A stretch of DNA of 64,000 nt from Ensifer adhaerens (GCF_001270265.1 NZ_LGAP01000014.1:102061-166060), one strand, 5' to 3'. Shown: positions 25,962-36,325, counted from the stretch's first letter. Program-made: numbers and translations. The notes: generated from the letters alone by a model not told the origin.

Positions 25962-28900
25962 GCTCGTGACACCTGCTCAACCCGGCGCCGCGCGCCATTG
26001 CGGAAATCTCTCAGCGAAGGGACCTGCGGCTGGGTGCCGTTCAGATCGATGTCGTCGCGTGTCTCGGCAAAGGTGGCGAGTTCTGCGATCGAGGGATGCA
26101 TCATCAGATGTTTGGCCTCCAGGCGCAGGCCACTGTCCAGCATGCGGGCGGCGATGCGGAAGATGATCAGTGAATCCGCCCCGAGCGCGTAGAGGTTGTC
26201 CTCGACGCCGATCTCCTGCGAGTTCAGGACGTCGCGCCAGATCTCGCAGAGCCGCGTCTCCATGGCGGTGCGCGGCGGCACCCTGATGGCTGCGACCTCG
26301 CGTTGCGGCAGGCCGCGCTGTTCGAGCGTCTTGCGGTCGAGCTTTCCGTTCGCCGTCTGGGGCAGAGCCTCCTCGAACGCCCAGAAACCGGGCACCATAT
26401 GTGCAGGCAGATTGGCCTCCGCATGCGCGGCAAGCATGGATGTCGACGGCTTGCTGTCCTGGTTTTCCGGAATGACATAGCAGACCAGTTGCTTGTCGCC
26501 GTTGCTGTTCTGGGCAGCCACAACCGCGCATTGGCGAACACCCGGGGCACTGGCTATCGCAGCCTCAATGTCGCCGAGCTCGATGCGGAAACCACGCAGC
26601 TTGATCTGCTGGTCGCGTCGGCCAAGCAATTGCAGCGAACCATCCGCGAGCCGCCGGCCGACATCGCCGGTCTTGTAGAGACGCTGGACAGTTCCGGTGC
26701 CGATGTCGATATCGACAAAGGCCTTCTCTGTCAGATCCGGGCGGGCGAAGTACCCGTTGGCGAGGCCCTCGCCACCGATATGCAGTTCACCGGTGACGCC
26801 GATGGCGGCAACTCGGTTGGCCTTGTCGAGGATGAGGAGCTGCGTGTTGGCGATCGGATGGCCGATCGTGATCGGCTTTTCGCCATCTTCGATCCGCTGC
26901 ACCGACGACCAGATCGTCGTCTCGGTCGGGCCATACATGTTCCACAACTCAGCCCCGAGACCGAGTAACGAGGATGCCAGCGCCTTGGGAAGCGGTTCGC
27001 CACCGCACAGCATCCTGAGGCTCGAACGGCTGAGGCCGGCCTCGACCAGCATCTGCCAGAGTGTCGGCGTCGCCTGAAGCACAGTCGCACGGCTGCTTTC
27101 GACGAGCCGGACCAGAGCAAAACCGTCCCGCACCGTGTGCTGGCCGGCAAGCACGACCTTCGCGCCTGTGATCAGCGGCAGGTAGAGTTCAAGGCCGGCA
27201 ATGTCGAAGGAGATCGTCGTCACCGCGACAATCGTGTCGCGATCGTCAAGCCCCGGCTCCCGCGCCATCGACGTGAGGAAGTTGACCAGGGCACGATGGG
27301 AAACTTCGACGCCCTTGGGGGCTCCGGTCGATCCCGAGGTAAAGATGATGTAGGCGGGCGTCGCCGCGTCCGTCGGGATTTTCGGCAGCTCCGTTTCCGA
27401 GTTGGCAGCCCCGGCGGCGCCGTCGATGCGGAGTATGGCGACATCCTTGCCCGCCAGGCCCTCCGCCCGGTCGCTATCGCAGATCATACCTGCAACACGC
27501 GCAACCTCCAGTGTCTGCGACAGGCGCGTTTCCGGATGCGCCGGGTCGAGCGGCACGTAGGCATGTCCCGATTTCATGATCGCCAGCAGGGCGATCACCA
27601 TCTCAAGCGACCGTTCGACCAGAAGTGCCACGCGCTGCCCCGGTTCCGGGATTGCCTTCTGGATCCGGCAGGCCAGTTGGTTGGATCGCGTTTCGAGATC
27701 GGCATAGGTCATCGTCGCGCCGTCGAGTTCGACGGCGACCGCAGTCGGCTGCTCGGCAGCTCTGCGTGCAAACAGCGAGAAGACGAATGCATCGCGATCG
27801 TAGTCGGTGGCCGTGCCGTTCAGGCCATCGGCAAGCCAGGCCTGTTCGGCCGCAGACAGAAGCGGCAGATCGTGGATCGGCCGGGTCATGTCGGCAGCCA
27901 GCGCCGTAACCAGTGTCGCGAAATGGCCGATCCAGCGCTCGATCGTGCTGCGCTCAAAGACTTCCGCATTGTAGTCGACATCGATGCGAACGCCCTTAGG
28001 GCTTTCGGTCAGGTTGAAGAACATGTCGAAGTTGGAGAAGGCCTTGGCATTCGACGCAATCTTGGTCTGCAGCCCGCCGAACTCCAGATTGTCCGGAACC
28101 CGCTCCAGGTTGAACTGGATCTCGGTCAGCGGCAGGCGATGCGTGTCGCGCTTGACGCCCAGTTTGCGGACGAGCGTGCCGTAGGTGTAGTCCTGGTGTT
28201 CGAACGCACCGAGCACGAGTTGCTGCGTCACCTTGAGATGCTCGTCGAAACGACTATCGGACGACACAGTCTGGCGAAGCGGCAGGAGATTGACGCAATG
28301 GCCGACGAGCGTCTGGCCGTCGAGCAGGCTCTGCCCGGCCGAAGGCACGGCGACGACGATGTCGTCCTGACCGGAGAGGCGGGAGATCATGATCTGCAGC
28401 ACCGCCAGCAAGGTCGAAAACAGCGTGGCGCCAGACTTTGCCCCCGCCTTCTTCAGGGCTTTGTAGGCTTCCGCCTCGATGTTTCCGGTAACGGTGCCGC
28501 CGGCAAAGCTGCGGCGATCCGACCGTGGCCGATCCAGCGGCATATCAGGCAGATCGGGGACATCCTTGTATTGGTCGAGCCAGAACTGTTCGGTCGCGTT
28601 TGATATCTCCGCATTGGGAGCGAGATCGGTCGCGTAGGTGGCAAAGGACAGCGGCGGCGCCAGCCCGGCCTCGGCGTTGCGCACATCGGCCGAATAGGTG
28701 GCGGCAAGCTCTTCGATCACGACATTCACCGACCAGCCATCACAGACGATGTGGTGTGCGGTGAAGACCAGGCGGTGGCTATCGGGCGCCATCCGAACGA
28801 TGGAAGCCCGGACCAGCGGCCCGTTGGCAAGATCGAAGGGGGTGCGCGCATCCTCATCGATCAGCTGCCGGAACAACGCCTCGCCATCGCTCTCACCGGC

Positions 28901-31900
28901 AAGGTCGATATCGGCCACATCGAGCACGAAATCGGGAATGAATTCGAAATGATCGCCTGCCCGGCCGAAGCGGATCTGCAATGCGTCGTGTCTTGCGACC
29001 ACCGCGTCGAGCGCCCGACCAAGGCGCTCGCGATCAAGCGGCCCATCCAATGCCATGGTGAAGGACTCGTTGAAGGAGCACGAGGCTTCGTCGCCGACCT
29101 GGGCGGCCAACCAGATCTCCTTTTGCGCTTCCGTCAGCGGCGCCGTTGACGGTCGGGCAGCGATCACGGCGACGGGCGCTGGCGCGATATTCTCTGCCTG
29201 GAGTTGCGTGCCCAGGATGCCGACCGATTGAAACGCGTCAAGGCTCGTGCGAAATGCGGCGGCAATCGCCTGGAAATCCGCCTCGCTGTGGGCGGTCGTC
29301 AGGAAGCAGGGATAGCCGTCCTGGATATGGATGCCCTGCATGCGCATCTTTGCATAGAGGAGCGGGCCGAGCGGATCGTCGCTGCCGAAGTCGGTGAAGA
29401 ACCAGCTCTTGTAGCCGTTGACGGTCTTGGCGATCCCGCGCCGGGCGAGATCGGCATTGATCTCCGCGACCAGAGCCTGCGTACGCTCGGCGACGGCGCC
29501 GTAAAGTGCGGCCCCCTCGCCCTTGATGTGCTGGAGAACGGCCTTGGCCGCCGCAAGCACGAGAGGATGGCGCACGAACGTCCCGGCAAAGAAGGTTGGC
29601 GCGGTCATCGGGACGGTATCGTCGCCGTAGTTCCAGCATCCGCCGTCAAGCGCATCCATGAAACGGCTGTCGCCGACCAGCACACCGATCGGCATGCCGC
29701 CGCCGATGACCTTGCCATAGGTCGCCATGTCGCCCTTGATGCCCCAGACGGCCTGCATGCCGCCGGGATCGACGCGGAAGCCGGTGACGACCTCGTCGAA
29801 GACCAATGCGAATTCGGACTTCGACGCGATATCGCGCAGCTCGCGAACGAACTCGACCGGCCGCAATTCCGGATGACGGCTTTGAACCGGCTCGATGATC
29901 ACCGCGGCGATATCGCCGGCATTGGCTCTGATCCACTCAAGGCTTTCCGGATCGCCGTAACGAAGCACCGTCATGTTGGCGACGGAGGCAGACGGGATAC
30001 CGGCGGCAACCGGTATCGCGACGGGCGCACCCGCCCGGTTCTTGCCCTTGACCAGCACCTCGTCGAACTGCCCGTGATAATCGTTGCCGAAAACCACGAT
30101 CCGGTCCCGGCCGGTCACCGTACGCGCCACCCGCATGGCCGCCATGACAGCTTCCGAGCCGGTATTGCAGAAGGTCACGCGCTCGTGTCCGGTTATATCA
30201 GCGATCATCTCGGCGACTTCGCCGGCAAGCGGCGTCTGCGGGCCGATGGCAAATCCGGCGTCGGCCTGCGCCTTCACCGCTTCCACGACGAAATCCGGCG
30301 CATGGCCGAAGGCCGTCTGCCCCATGCCGTTGACCAGATCGATATATTCGTTGCCGTCGACGTCCCAGATGCGCGAGCCCTTCGACCGGTCGGAAACGAC
30401 GGGGAAGACGATCTCCTTCCAGTCCTGACGGAAACCGGCAGCGGTGCGCGGATCGGCCAGCCATTTCCGGTTCTGGTCGGTGAAACTCTTCGACTTTCCG
30501 TTCCGTGCCTCGTAGGCCGCGATCAATTCCGAAACGAACGCCTGTTTCTGTGGGGTCATCTCCGTCGCGAGGCTCTTGGCGCCCGGGCGGTAGAGCTTGA
30601 TGCGCTCCGCTCCGATCTCGCCATCGGCTGGGCGACCGACCTGCTCCTTCGGCGCCGGCTGCGGCTCATTCGACGCAATCGGGCTGGTGATCGCCGCCGA
30701 AGCGGCAATCGACATTGCAGGCGGGGTGGCGACGGAACCTGTCGCCTGGAGCACCTGCAGCTGCTGCGAAACGATCGTCTGCAACATCTGCAGTTGCGAC
30801 TGGAGGACGGACTCGATGCCGGCAATAGTCGCTGCCGTCGCGACGGGCGCAACCGGCAGCAGCGCCTGTGCTGCTGCGGCCGGAGCCTCGGCCGCTGCGA
30901 GCGGCGGTGTGGCCACCGGTGCGGCTGCCGGCGCCTGCTGCTGCTCGGGCGGCAACTGCCGATCGAGATGCGCAGCCAGGTCCTGGATGGTGGGAATATT
31001 GCTCAGGAGCTCCCGGAACGAGAGCTTGATCTTGTAGTCCTTCTCGATCCGCTGGGCGAACTGGCCGATGAAGAGCGAGTCAAAGCCGAGTTCCAGGAAT
31101 GTCGCGCCCGTTTCGCTCGGTCCAAGCGCCTCCCCCGACATGTCGCTGAGCAAAGTGATGAGGGAAGTTTGCAATGCAGGGATACGGCTTGCGGCAGCAA
31201 CTGGTGTGGCAACATTCATGATTTTCATCCCGTCAATCGGTTGCGCTTGAGTGTCGGTGGAAGCCGGTTCGGTGGCAGGAGGCTGCACAGCCGACGACGC
31301 CGGCCGGCTTACGCCGCGCCGCGCCGAGGCTGGAGCGTCGATCCAGTGGCGCTGCCGCTGGAAGGGATAGGTAGGCAGCACCAGCGGTGCCCTGCCGGCA
31401 GAAGGCGACGTCGGCCAGTTGATGTCGCAGCCCGACATCCAGAGCTTGCCGTGCGCCTCGGCGAGGGTTTCGCCGGCGGCATGCGCGCGGTCATGTTCCG
31501 GCAGCGACTGGACGACTGCGGTGACGGCATCGCGGGCGAGCGTCTGTGCGGCAAACACCGACAGAGTGCGACCGGGCCCGACCTCCAGCAAGACAGGCTT
31601 CCGTCCCTCGGAAAGGGCCGACAGCCCGTCGGAAAACCGGACGGCGGCGCGGCAATGCTTCGCCCAATAGTCGGGCGACATGCCCTGTTCGATCGTCTGC
31701 CAACCGCCGGTGACGCAGGAAATATAGGGCGTTATGGCAGTGCCGTAGGTGACCTTTGCCGTCTCTTCGCGCAGGGCATCAGTGACGCCGTCCATCATCG
31801 CCGAATGAAACGCATGAGACGTGTGAAGCCGGCTGAAGGCGATACCGGCGCGCTCCATCGCAGCGCACGCCGCATCGACGGCGGCGAAGGTGCCGGAGAT

Positions 31901-34033
31901 CACGCAGAGTTTCGGGGCATTGACCGCGGCTATTTCGACCTCGTCGCCGAGATGGGCGGAGACTGTCTCGACATCCGCACGCACGGAAACCATCGCGCCT
32001 TGCGGCTGCGACTGCATCAAGCGTCCGCGCGCAGCGACGAGCCGCACTCCGTCCTCGAAGGAAATGACATTGGCAAGCGTCGCGGCGACGAATTCGCCGA
32101 CGCTGTGACCGATCATGGCGTCGGGCCTCAAGCCGCGGCTCATCCATAGCCGTGCCAGAGCATATTCGACGAGATAGAGACAGGGTTGCGCTATGCGGGT
32201 CTCGCGCTGCTCTTCGGCCATGGCCTGGCTCACGGTGCCAGCGTGGCAGATGAAATCGCGCAGGTCCGTCTTCAGCGGTGCCCGAAGCAGCTCCGTGCCC
32301 CTGTCGATCCAGCGGGTGAATTCCGGCTCGCGGTTATAGAGTGCCGCTCCCATGCCGACATATTGCGATCCCTGGCCGGGGAACATGAAGGCGAGCGGCG
32401 GCCTGTCCGTCGCGACCGCGCTCGGCATTCGCTCGCCGCCGAGGCGCTCGATCGCCTGGTCGATATCGTTGACGGCGATGGCAGTACGATGGCTGAAGGC
32501 GCGCCGTCCAGTTTGCAGCGTGTGCGCGACCTGCGACAGCGGCAACGCCGGATGCGCCTGCAGATGATCACGCAGGTTCAGCCGCATGGCCGCAAGCGCG
32601 GCCTCGTTGCGGGCGGACAGCGGCAGGATATACGGCCCCCGCGCCATGTCGGCGACGTCGCCTTGCGACACCGGCGCCTGCTCAAGCACGAGATGGACAT
32701 TGGTGCCGCCGACGCCGAACGAGCTGATGCCGGCACGGCGCGGACCTTCGGTGGCCGGCCAGTCGGTGGTGCTGGCGGGAATGTAGAAGGGGCTGTCGTC
32801 GAGATTGATGCGCGGGTTCGGCCGTTGATAATTCGCCATTCCCGGTATCTTGGCGTGATAGAGCGCCAGCGTGGTCTTGATCAGTCCGCAGACGCCCGCG
32901 GCCGCGTCGAGGTGACCGACATTGCCCTTGACCGAGCCCAGGGCACAAAGCTGCCGCTTGTCGCCTGCATCGGCAAATGCGGCGCACAATCCGCCGAACT
33001 CGATCGGATCGCCGAGCGGGGTCGCGGTGCCGTGGCATTCGACATAGCCGATCGTCTGGGGATCGACGCCTGCGTTTGCCAGAGCCGACGAAATCGCATC
33101 CGCCTGCCCGTCGACGCTTGGCGCCGTAAACCCGATCTTGTCCGAACCGTCGTTGTTGATGCCATAGCCGCGAATGACCGCGAAGATCCGGTCGCCATCC
33201 CGAAGCGCGTCTTCAAGCCGCTTCAATAAAACGATGCCCGCGCCACTGCCGAAAACCGTTCCGGCCGCCTGTTCATCGAACGGCCGGCAGACGCCGTCGG
33301 GCGAAGCCATGCCGCCCTCCTGGTAGATATAGCCGCGCCGTTGCGGGATCGTGATCGATACCCCGCCCGCAAGCGCCATGTCGCAGCTGTAGGTCAGCAG
33401 ATTCTGGCAGGCCTGGGACACGGCCAACAGCGACGTGGAACAGGCCGACTGGATGGCGATTGCCGGTCCGCGCAGGTTGAACTTATAGGCGATGCGGGTC
33501 GCGAGAACGTCCGTTACCGAGCCGACGATCTGCTGGAAACAACCGATCTGATAGTTGGACGTGAACTCCTCGGCCTTCGCCCGCTCACCCAGGACATTGT
33601 TAATGAGATAGGTGGGCATCGACGCTCCCGCGAAGACGCCGATCAGGCCGGGATAGCGGTGAGGATCATAGCCTGCCCGCTCAAGCGCCTCCCAGCAGAC
33701 CTCGAGAAAGATGCGGTGCTGCGGATCGGTGACCGCCGCCTCCCGCGGGAACATGCCGAAGAACTCGGCGTCGAACATGTCGATGTCAGGGAGCTGCGGC
33801 CGGGCGGGCACGTAGTTCGCCGCCGCACGTTCCTCGTCGGTGAATGCATCCTCGATTTCTTCCGGTCTCAGTTTCGAAAATGCGTGCCGTCCCTCGCACA
33901 CGAGATCCCAGAGCGCCTCGACCGACGGGGCACTTGGAAAGCGGCCAGACATGCCGATGATCGCGATGCCCGTCACCTCCTGGTCATTGCGATCCGAACC
34001 GCGGACGTCATCCGCATCGTTGAAAACGGTCAT
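25958..34033 (-). CDS. Hybrid PKS-NRPS: KS-AT-ACP-aminotransferase-C-A-PCP
   Basis: 2691 residues, domains located by motif. KS about 21-452 (Cys198 in QSACSTS, His334, His374). AT about 547-850 (GHSVGEF, Ser644; HAFH at 740-743, malonyl-type). ACP about 950-1025 (LGFDSL, Ser986). Ala/Pro/Gln-rich linker to about 1130. Class III PLP aminotransferase about 1160-1600 (VFDEVVTGF; Lys1441). C about 1630-2060 with intact HHIVCDG (1760-1766). A about 2080-2580 (FTSGSTGAPKG; A10 Lys2564). PCP with LGADSL (Ser2621). No KR, DH, ER or methyltransferase, so the beta-keto group should become a beta-amine. My alignment to PheA gives specificity residues D-I-L-Q-L-G-M-I-W-K, nearly the published glycine code. 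Architecture recalls MycA/McyE-type synthases. ATGA overlaps on both sides. Confidence 0.95.
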   Translation of the reverse strand: MTVFNDADDVRGSDRNDQEVTGIAIIGMSGRFPSAPSVEALWDLVCEGRHAFSKLRPEEIEDAFTDEERAAANYVPARPQLPDIDMFDAEFFGMFPREAAVTDPQHRIFLEVCWEALERAGYDPHRYPGLIGVFAGASMPTYLINNVLGERAKAEEFTSNYQIGCFQQIVGSVTDVLATRIAYKFNLRGPAIAIQSACSTSLLAVSQACQNLLTYSCDMALAGGVSITIPQRRGYIYQEGGMASPDGVCRPFDEQAAGTVFGSGAGIVLLKRLEDALRDGDRIFAVIRGYGINNDGSDKIGFTAPSVDGQADAISSALANAGVDPQTIGYVECHGTATPLGDPIEFGGLCAAFADAGDKRQLCALGSVKGNVGHLDAAAGVCGLIKTTLALYHAKIPGMANYQRPNPRINLDDSPFYIPASTTDWPATEGPRRAGISSFGVGGTNVHLVLEQAPVSQGDVADMARGPYILPLSARNEAALAAMRLNLRDHLQAHPALPLSQVAHTLQTGRRAFSHRTAIAVNDIDQAIERLGGERMPSAVATDRPPLAFMFPGQGSQYVGMGAALYNREPEFTRWIDRGTELLRAPLKTDLRDFICHAGTVSQAMAEEQRETRIAQPCLYLVEYALARLWMSRGLRPDAMIGHSVGEFVAATLANVISFEDGVRLVAARGRLMQSQPQGAMVSVRADVETVSAHLGDEVEIAAVNAPKLCVISGTFAAVDAACAAMERAGIAFSRLHTSHAFHSAMMDGVTDALREETAKVTYGTAITPYISCVTGGWQTIEQGMSPDYWAKHCRAAVRFSDGLSALSEGRKPVLLEVGPGRTLSVFAAQTLARDAVTAVVQSLPEHDRAHAAGETLAEAHGKLWMSGCDINWPTSPSAGRAPLVLPTYPFQRQRHWIDAPASARRGVSRPASSAVQPPATEPASTDTQAQPIDGMKIMNVATPVAAASRIPALQTSLITLLSDMSGEALGPSETGATFLELGFDSLFIGQFAQRIEKDYKIKLSFRELLSNIPTIQDLAAHLDRQLPPEQQQAPAAAPVATPPLAAAEAPAAAAQALLPVAPVATAATIAGIESVLQSQLQMLQTIVSQQLQVLQATGSVATPPAMSIAASAAITSPIASNEPQPAPKEQVGRPADGEIGAERIKLYRPGAKSLATEMTPQKQAFVSELIAAYEARNGKSKSFTDQNRKWLADPRTAAGFRQDWKEIVFPVVSDRSKGSRIWDVDGNEYIDLVNGMGQTAFGHAPDFVVEAVKAQADAGFAIGPQTPLAGEVAEMIADITGHERVTFCNTGSEAVMAAMRVARTVTGRDRIVVFGNDYHGQFDEVLVKGKNRAGAPVAIPVAAGIPSASVANMTVLRYGDPESLEWIRANAGDIAAVIIEPVQSRHPELRPVEFVRELRDIASKSEFALVFDEVVTGFRVDPGGMQAVWGIKGDMATYGKVIGGGMPIGVLVGDSRFMDALDGGCWNYGDDTVPMTAPTFFAGTFVRHPLVLAAAKAVLQHIKGEGAALYGAVAERTQALVAEINADLARRGIAKTVNGYKSWFFTDFGSDDPLGPLLYAKMRMQGIHIQDGYPCFLTTAHSEADFQAIAAAFRTSLDAFQSVGILGTQLQAENIAPAPVAVIAARPSTAPLTEAQKEIWLAAQVGDEASCSFNESFTMALDGPLDRERLGRALDAVVARHDALQIRFGRAGDHFEFIPDFVLDVADIDLAGESDGEALFRQLIDEDARTPFDLANGPLVRASIVRMAPDSHRLVFTAHHIVCDGWSVNVVIEELAATYSADVRNAEAGLAPPLSFATYATDLAPNAEISNATEQFWLDQYKDVPDLPDMPLDRPRSDRRSFAGGTVTGNIEAEAYKALKKAGAKSGATLFSTLLAVLQIMISRLSGQDDIVVAVPSAGQSLLDGQTLVGHCVNLLPLRQTVSSDSRFDEHLKVTQQLVLGAFEHQDYTYGTLVRKLGVKRDTHRLPLTEIQFNLERVPDNLEFGGLQTKIASNAKAFSNFDMFFNLTESPKGVRIDVDYNAEVFERSTIERWIGHFATLVTALAADMTRPIHDLPLLSAAEQAWLADGLNGTATDYDRDAFVFSLFARRAAEQPTAVAVELDGATMTYADLETRSNQLACRIQKAIPEPGQRVALLVERSLEMVIALLAIMKSGHAYVPLDPAHPETRLSQTLEVARVAGMICDSDRAEGLAGKDVAILRIDGAAGAANSETELPKIPTDAATPAYIIFTSGSTGAPKGVEVSHRALVNFLTSMAREPGLDDRDTIVAVTTISFDIAGLELYLPLITGAKVVLAGQHTVRDGFALVRLVESSRATVLQATPTLWQMLVEAGLSRSSLRMLCGGEPLPKALASSLLGLGAELWNMYGPTETTIWSSVQRIEDGEKPITIGHPIANTQLLILDKANRVAAIGVTGELHIGGEGLANGYFARPDLTEKAFVDIDIGTGTVQRLYKTGDVGRRLADGSLQLLGRRDQQIKLRGFRIELGDIEAAIASAPGVRQCAVVAAQNSNGDKQLVCYVIPENQDSKPSTSMLAAHAEANLPAHMVPGFWAFEEALPQTANGKLDRKTLEQRGLPQREVAAIRVPPRTAMETRLCEIWRDVLNSQEIGVEDNLYALGADSLIIFRIAARMLDSGLRLEAKHLMMHPSIAELATFAETRDDIDLNGTQPQVPSLRDFRNGARRRVEQVSRA

Positions 34034-35976
34034 GAAGCGCTCCTGCGGAAGTGGGACATGTTCTTCTTTTGCAACGCCGCACGTTCGGCCGCCGTCATCG
34101 CCCGGGCACTGGCCGACGATTTTCCGTCGAGGAAACCAGCCAACTCGCGAATGGTCGGGTGCTTGAACAGGGCAACCACGTCGATCGGACGGGCGAGATT
34201 TGCCTCCAGCGCCGCATGCACCCGCATCAGCTGCAGCGACGTTCCACCGAGGTCGAAGAAATTGCGATCGAGTTCCACCGCCTGCAGGCTGAGGACGTTG
34301 CGCCAGAGGTCTTGCAAGAGTGCCTCGGTCCGACTGGCGACCGGCGCGTTTTCGGCCGGCAAAGCATCCACCGGCAACGGCAGTCTGGCGCGGTCGACCT
34401 TACCCGATTGATGCAATGGCAATTCGTCGAGCACGATCACGGCGCTCGGGATCATGTAGGCGGGCAGGCTGTTGCGAAGTCTCTCCATCACGTCGCGGAT
34501 CAACTCGGCGTCGTCTGCGCGGGTGCCCTCACGCGGGCACAGGTAACCGACGATGCGCTTGTGCGACTGATCCAGATTCTGGCAGATGACGACACCGTCG
34601 GCGAGCCGCGGGTCGCGACGCAAGGCGGCCTCGATTTCGTCAAGCTCGATGCGCTTTCCGTTCAGCTTGATCTGCCGGTCCCGCCGCCCCCGGAAGAGCA
34701 GGATGCCATCGTCGCCGAGCACAGCAAGGTCGCCCGTCAGATAGCCGCGCACATCGCCCTGTTCGGTAAGGATCGTGACGAACCGTTCTGCCGTCAGCTC
34801 GGGACGTCGGAAATAGCCGATGGCGACGCCCTCGCCGGTGAGGACAAGCTCTCCCTCTATGCCGCGCCCGACCGGGCGATGGTCTTCGTCGACGATCAGT
34901 ATACCGGTGTGGCTGACGACGCCGCCGATCGGCACGTCCTTGCCATCGAACCCCGCAGGGATGTCGAAGGCGGTGGCAAGGACGGTGATTTCCGTCGGCC
35001 CATAGAGGTTTGTCAGTCGGCAGTCCGGATGCGCCTTTTGAAAGCGTTTGACATGTTCGGCCGAGGCGACTTCGCCGCCGAACATCATGTGCCGCAACCT
35101 CGGCAGCTCGCAGCACGAAAAATCGGCGAGCAGGTTGAACAGGCCGGTGGTGAGCAAGGAAATGGTGACGCCGTTGTCGCGGATGACGTCCCTAAGCCGG
35201 CCAACCGAGAAATTTCCGTCCGCCAGCCCGGCGATGGTCCCACCGTTCGTCAATGTCGTCCAAATCTCGAACGTGGAGGCATCGAAAGCGATTGTAGCGG
35301 CGTGCAGCATCACGTCGGCACTTCCAATCTGCACGTAATTTTGATCGAGGGCGAGGCGGGGAATGCCGCGATGCGGAATGGAAACGCCCTTTGGCCGGCC
35401 GGTCGAACCCGAAGTGTACATGACGTAGGCCATGTCGCCGCCGCCGACAGGCACTGGTTCGAGCGGCTTTCTCTCGGCTTGCGCGAGATCGGCGACAACG
35501 GCATCCAGATCGGCGATCATCCCCTTGACGCTCGGCACCAGACGCATGGTGGCGAGCGTACAGGTATCGACGAAGATCACTTTGGGCTCACAGTCGCCGA
35601 TGACATAGTCGAGATGATCGACAGGAAAGGTCGTGTCGAGGGGAAGATAGGCAGCACCGGCCTTGAGTGTGGCCAGCATGGCGACGATCGTCTCAAGGGA
35701 GCGCGGAACGAAGAGGCAGACGATATCGCCCTTCTTGACGCCCTGCCCCATCAGATAGGCGGCGAGCAGATCGGACATGAGATCAAGTTCGCCATAGGTG
35801 ATCGAGTGGTCGTCGAAAACGATCGCCGTTGCAAGCGGGGCAGCCTGGGCCTGCTGGTGAACAACGGCATGAACGGAGTGGTCAGGGTCATAGTGCAGCG
35901 TTTCCCGCGAGCGGCCCGCCGCACCGCCGGACATCGCCGCCGAACCGTCGGGCTCGGAAAATCGGAACTCAGCCAT
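34030..35976 (-). CDS. NRPS loading module: adenylation domain - PCP
   Basis: 648-residue A-T protein, probably the starter module. A domain about 35-540: YTSGSTGRPKG (187-197), FDAS with Asp232 (contacts an alpha-amino group), NLYGPTE, YLTGDL, and the A10 motif SGKVDR with Lys526. PCP about 550-620 with NFFDLGGTSLQLM, Ser580. The C-terminal tail (residues about 620-648, basic/Ala-rich) could dock to the KS protein. Aligning by eye to PheA gives D-A-F-L-M-G-L-V-L-K, suggesting a hydrophobic amino acid; I do not recognise an exact match. No condensation domain, consistent with chain initiation. First gene of the operon; its last 4 bp overlap the PKS start. Confidence 0.93.
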   Translation of the reverse strand: MAEFRFSEPDGSAAMSGGAAGRSRETLHYDPDHSVHAVVHQQAQAAPLATAIVFDDHSITYGELDLMSDLLAAYLMGQGVKKGDIVCLFVPRSLETIVAMLATLKAGAAYLPLDTTFPVDHLDYVIGDCEPKVIFVDTCTLATMRLVPSVKGMIADLDAVVADLAQAERKPLEPVPVGGGDMAYVMYTSGSTGRPKGVSIPHRGIPRLALDQNYVQIGSADVMLHAATIAFDASTFEIWTTLTNGGTIAGLADGNFSVGRLRDVIRDNGVTISLLTTGLFNLLADFSCCELPRLRHMMFGGEVASAEHVKRFQKAHPDCRLTNLYGPTEITVLATAFDIPAGFDGKDVPIGGVVSHTGILIVDEDHRPVGRGIEGELVLTGEGVAIGYFRRPELTAERFVTILTEQGDVRGYLTGDLAVLGDDGILLFRGRRDRQIKLNGKRIELDEIEAALRRDPRLADGVVICQNLDQSHKRIVGYLCPREGTRADDAELIRDVMERLRNSLPAYMIPSAVIVLDELPLHQSGKVDRARLPLPVDALPAENAPVASRTEALLQDLWRNVLSLQAVELDRNFFDLGGTSLQLMRVHAALEANLARPIDVVALFKHPTIRELAGFLDGKSSASARAMTAAERAALQKKNMSHFRRSAS

Positions 35977-36325
35977 CTTTCGCCTCCTATCCCTGTCGCT
36001 TCGCTACCCCCGCGGAAGACGAAGACGTCCCCTTGCAGCGGACGGCCGGGCGAAATTTGCTGCAATGCCGTCGTCAGCCAGAATTCCATGGTGGCGGAAA
36101 ATGAACAGATGATCATTGGGATAGCCGCATCGCCACCCGGCCATCAAAAGGGTTAGACCCCCTTAGTCCTTAGGGGGATGCAAGCCACGGAGATGCGCGA
36201 ACGACACGCAGGTCTGGCGGTCAAAACCGTTCGTCATCGATTTGTTTTTTCTGGATTTTTCCGGCTCGCAGGCAGAACGCGCCCGAGTGGAAACGAGGAA
36301 GGCGAAACGACTTGGCCGGCACCGC
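35977..36325. promoter_or_regulatory. Promoter region of the NRPS-PKS operon with a TTAG-rich hairpin
   Basis: 349 bases between the GH16 gene and the NRPS-PKS operon, both on the minus strand. GGGTTAGACCCCCTTAGTCC followed by TTAGGGGG (36151-36177) combines three TTAG words with a CCCCCT/AGGGGG inverted repeat (36158-36163 and 36172-36177). It could be the terminator of the GH16 gene, since the minus strand then runs into TCTAACCCTTTT, or an operator for the NRPS operon, or both. TTTGTTTTTTCTGGATTTTTCC (36241-36262) is an AT-rich patch nearer GH16. No gene supported here. Confidence 0.45.

Noticed and set aside
29204..32149. 981-codon plus-strand open frame
   Set aside because: It lies wholly antisense to the PKS-NRPS gene, whose motifs are unambiguous; such long mirror frames are common in GC-rich DNA. 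Its Arg/Asp-rich translation matches no family.
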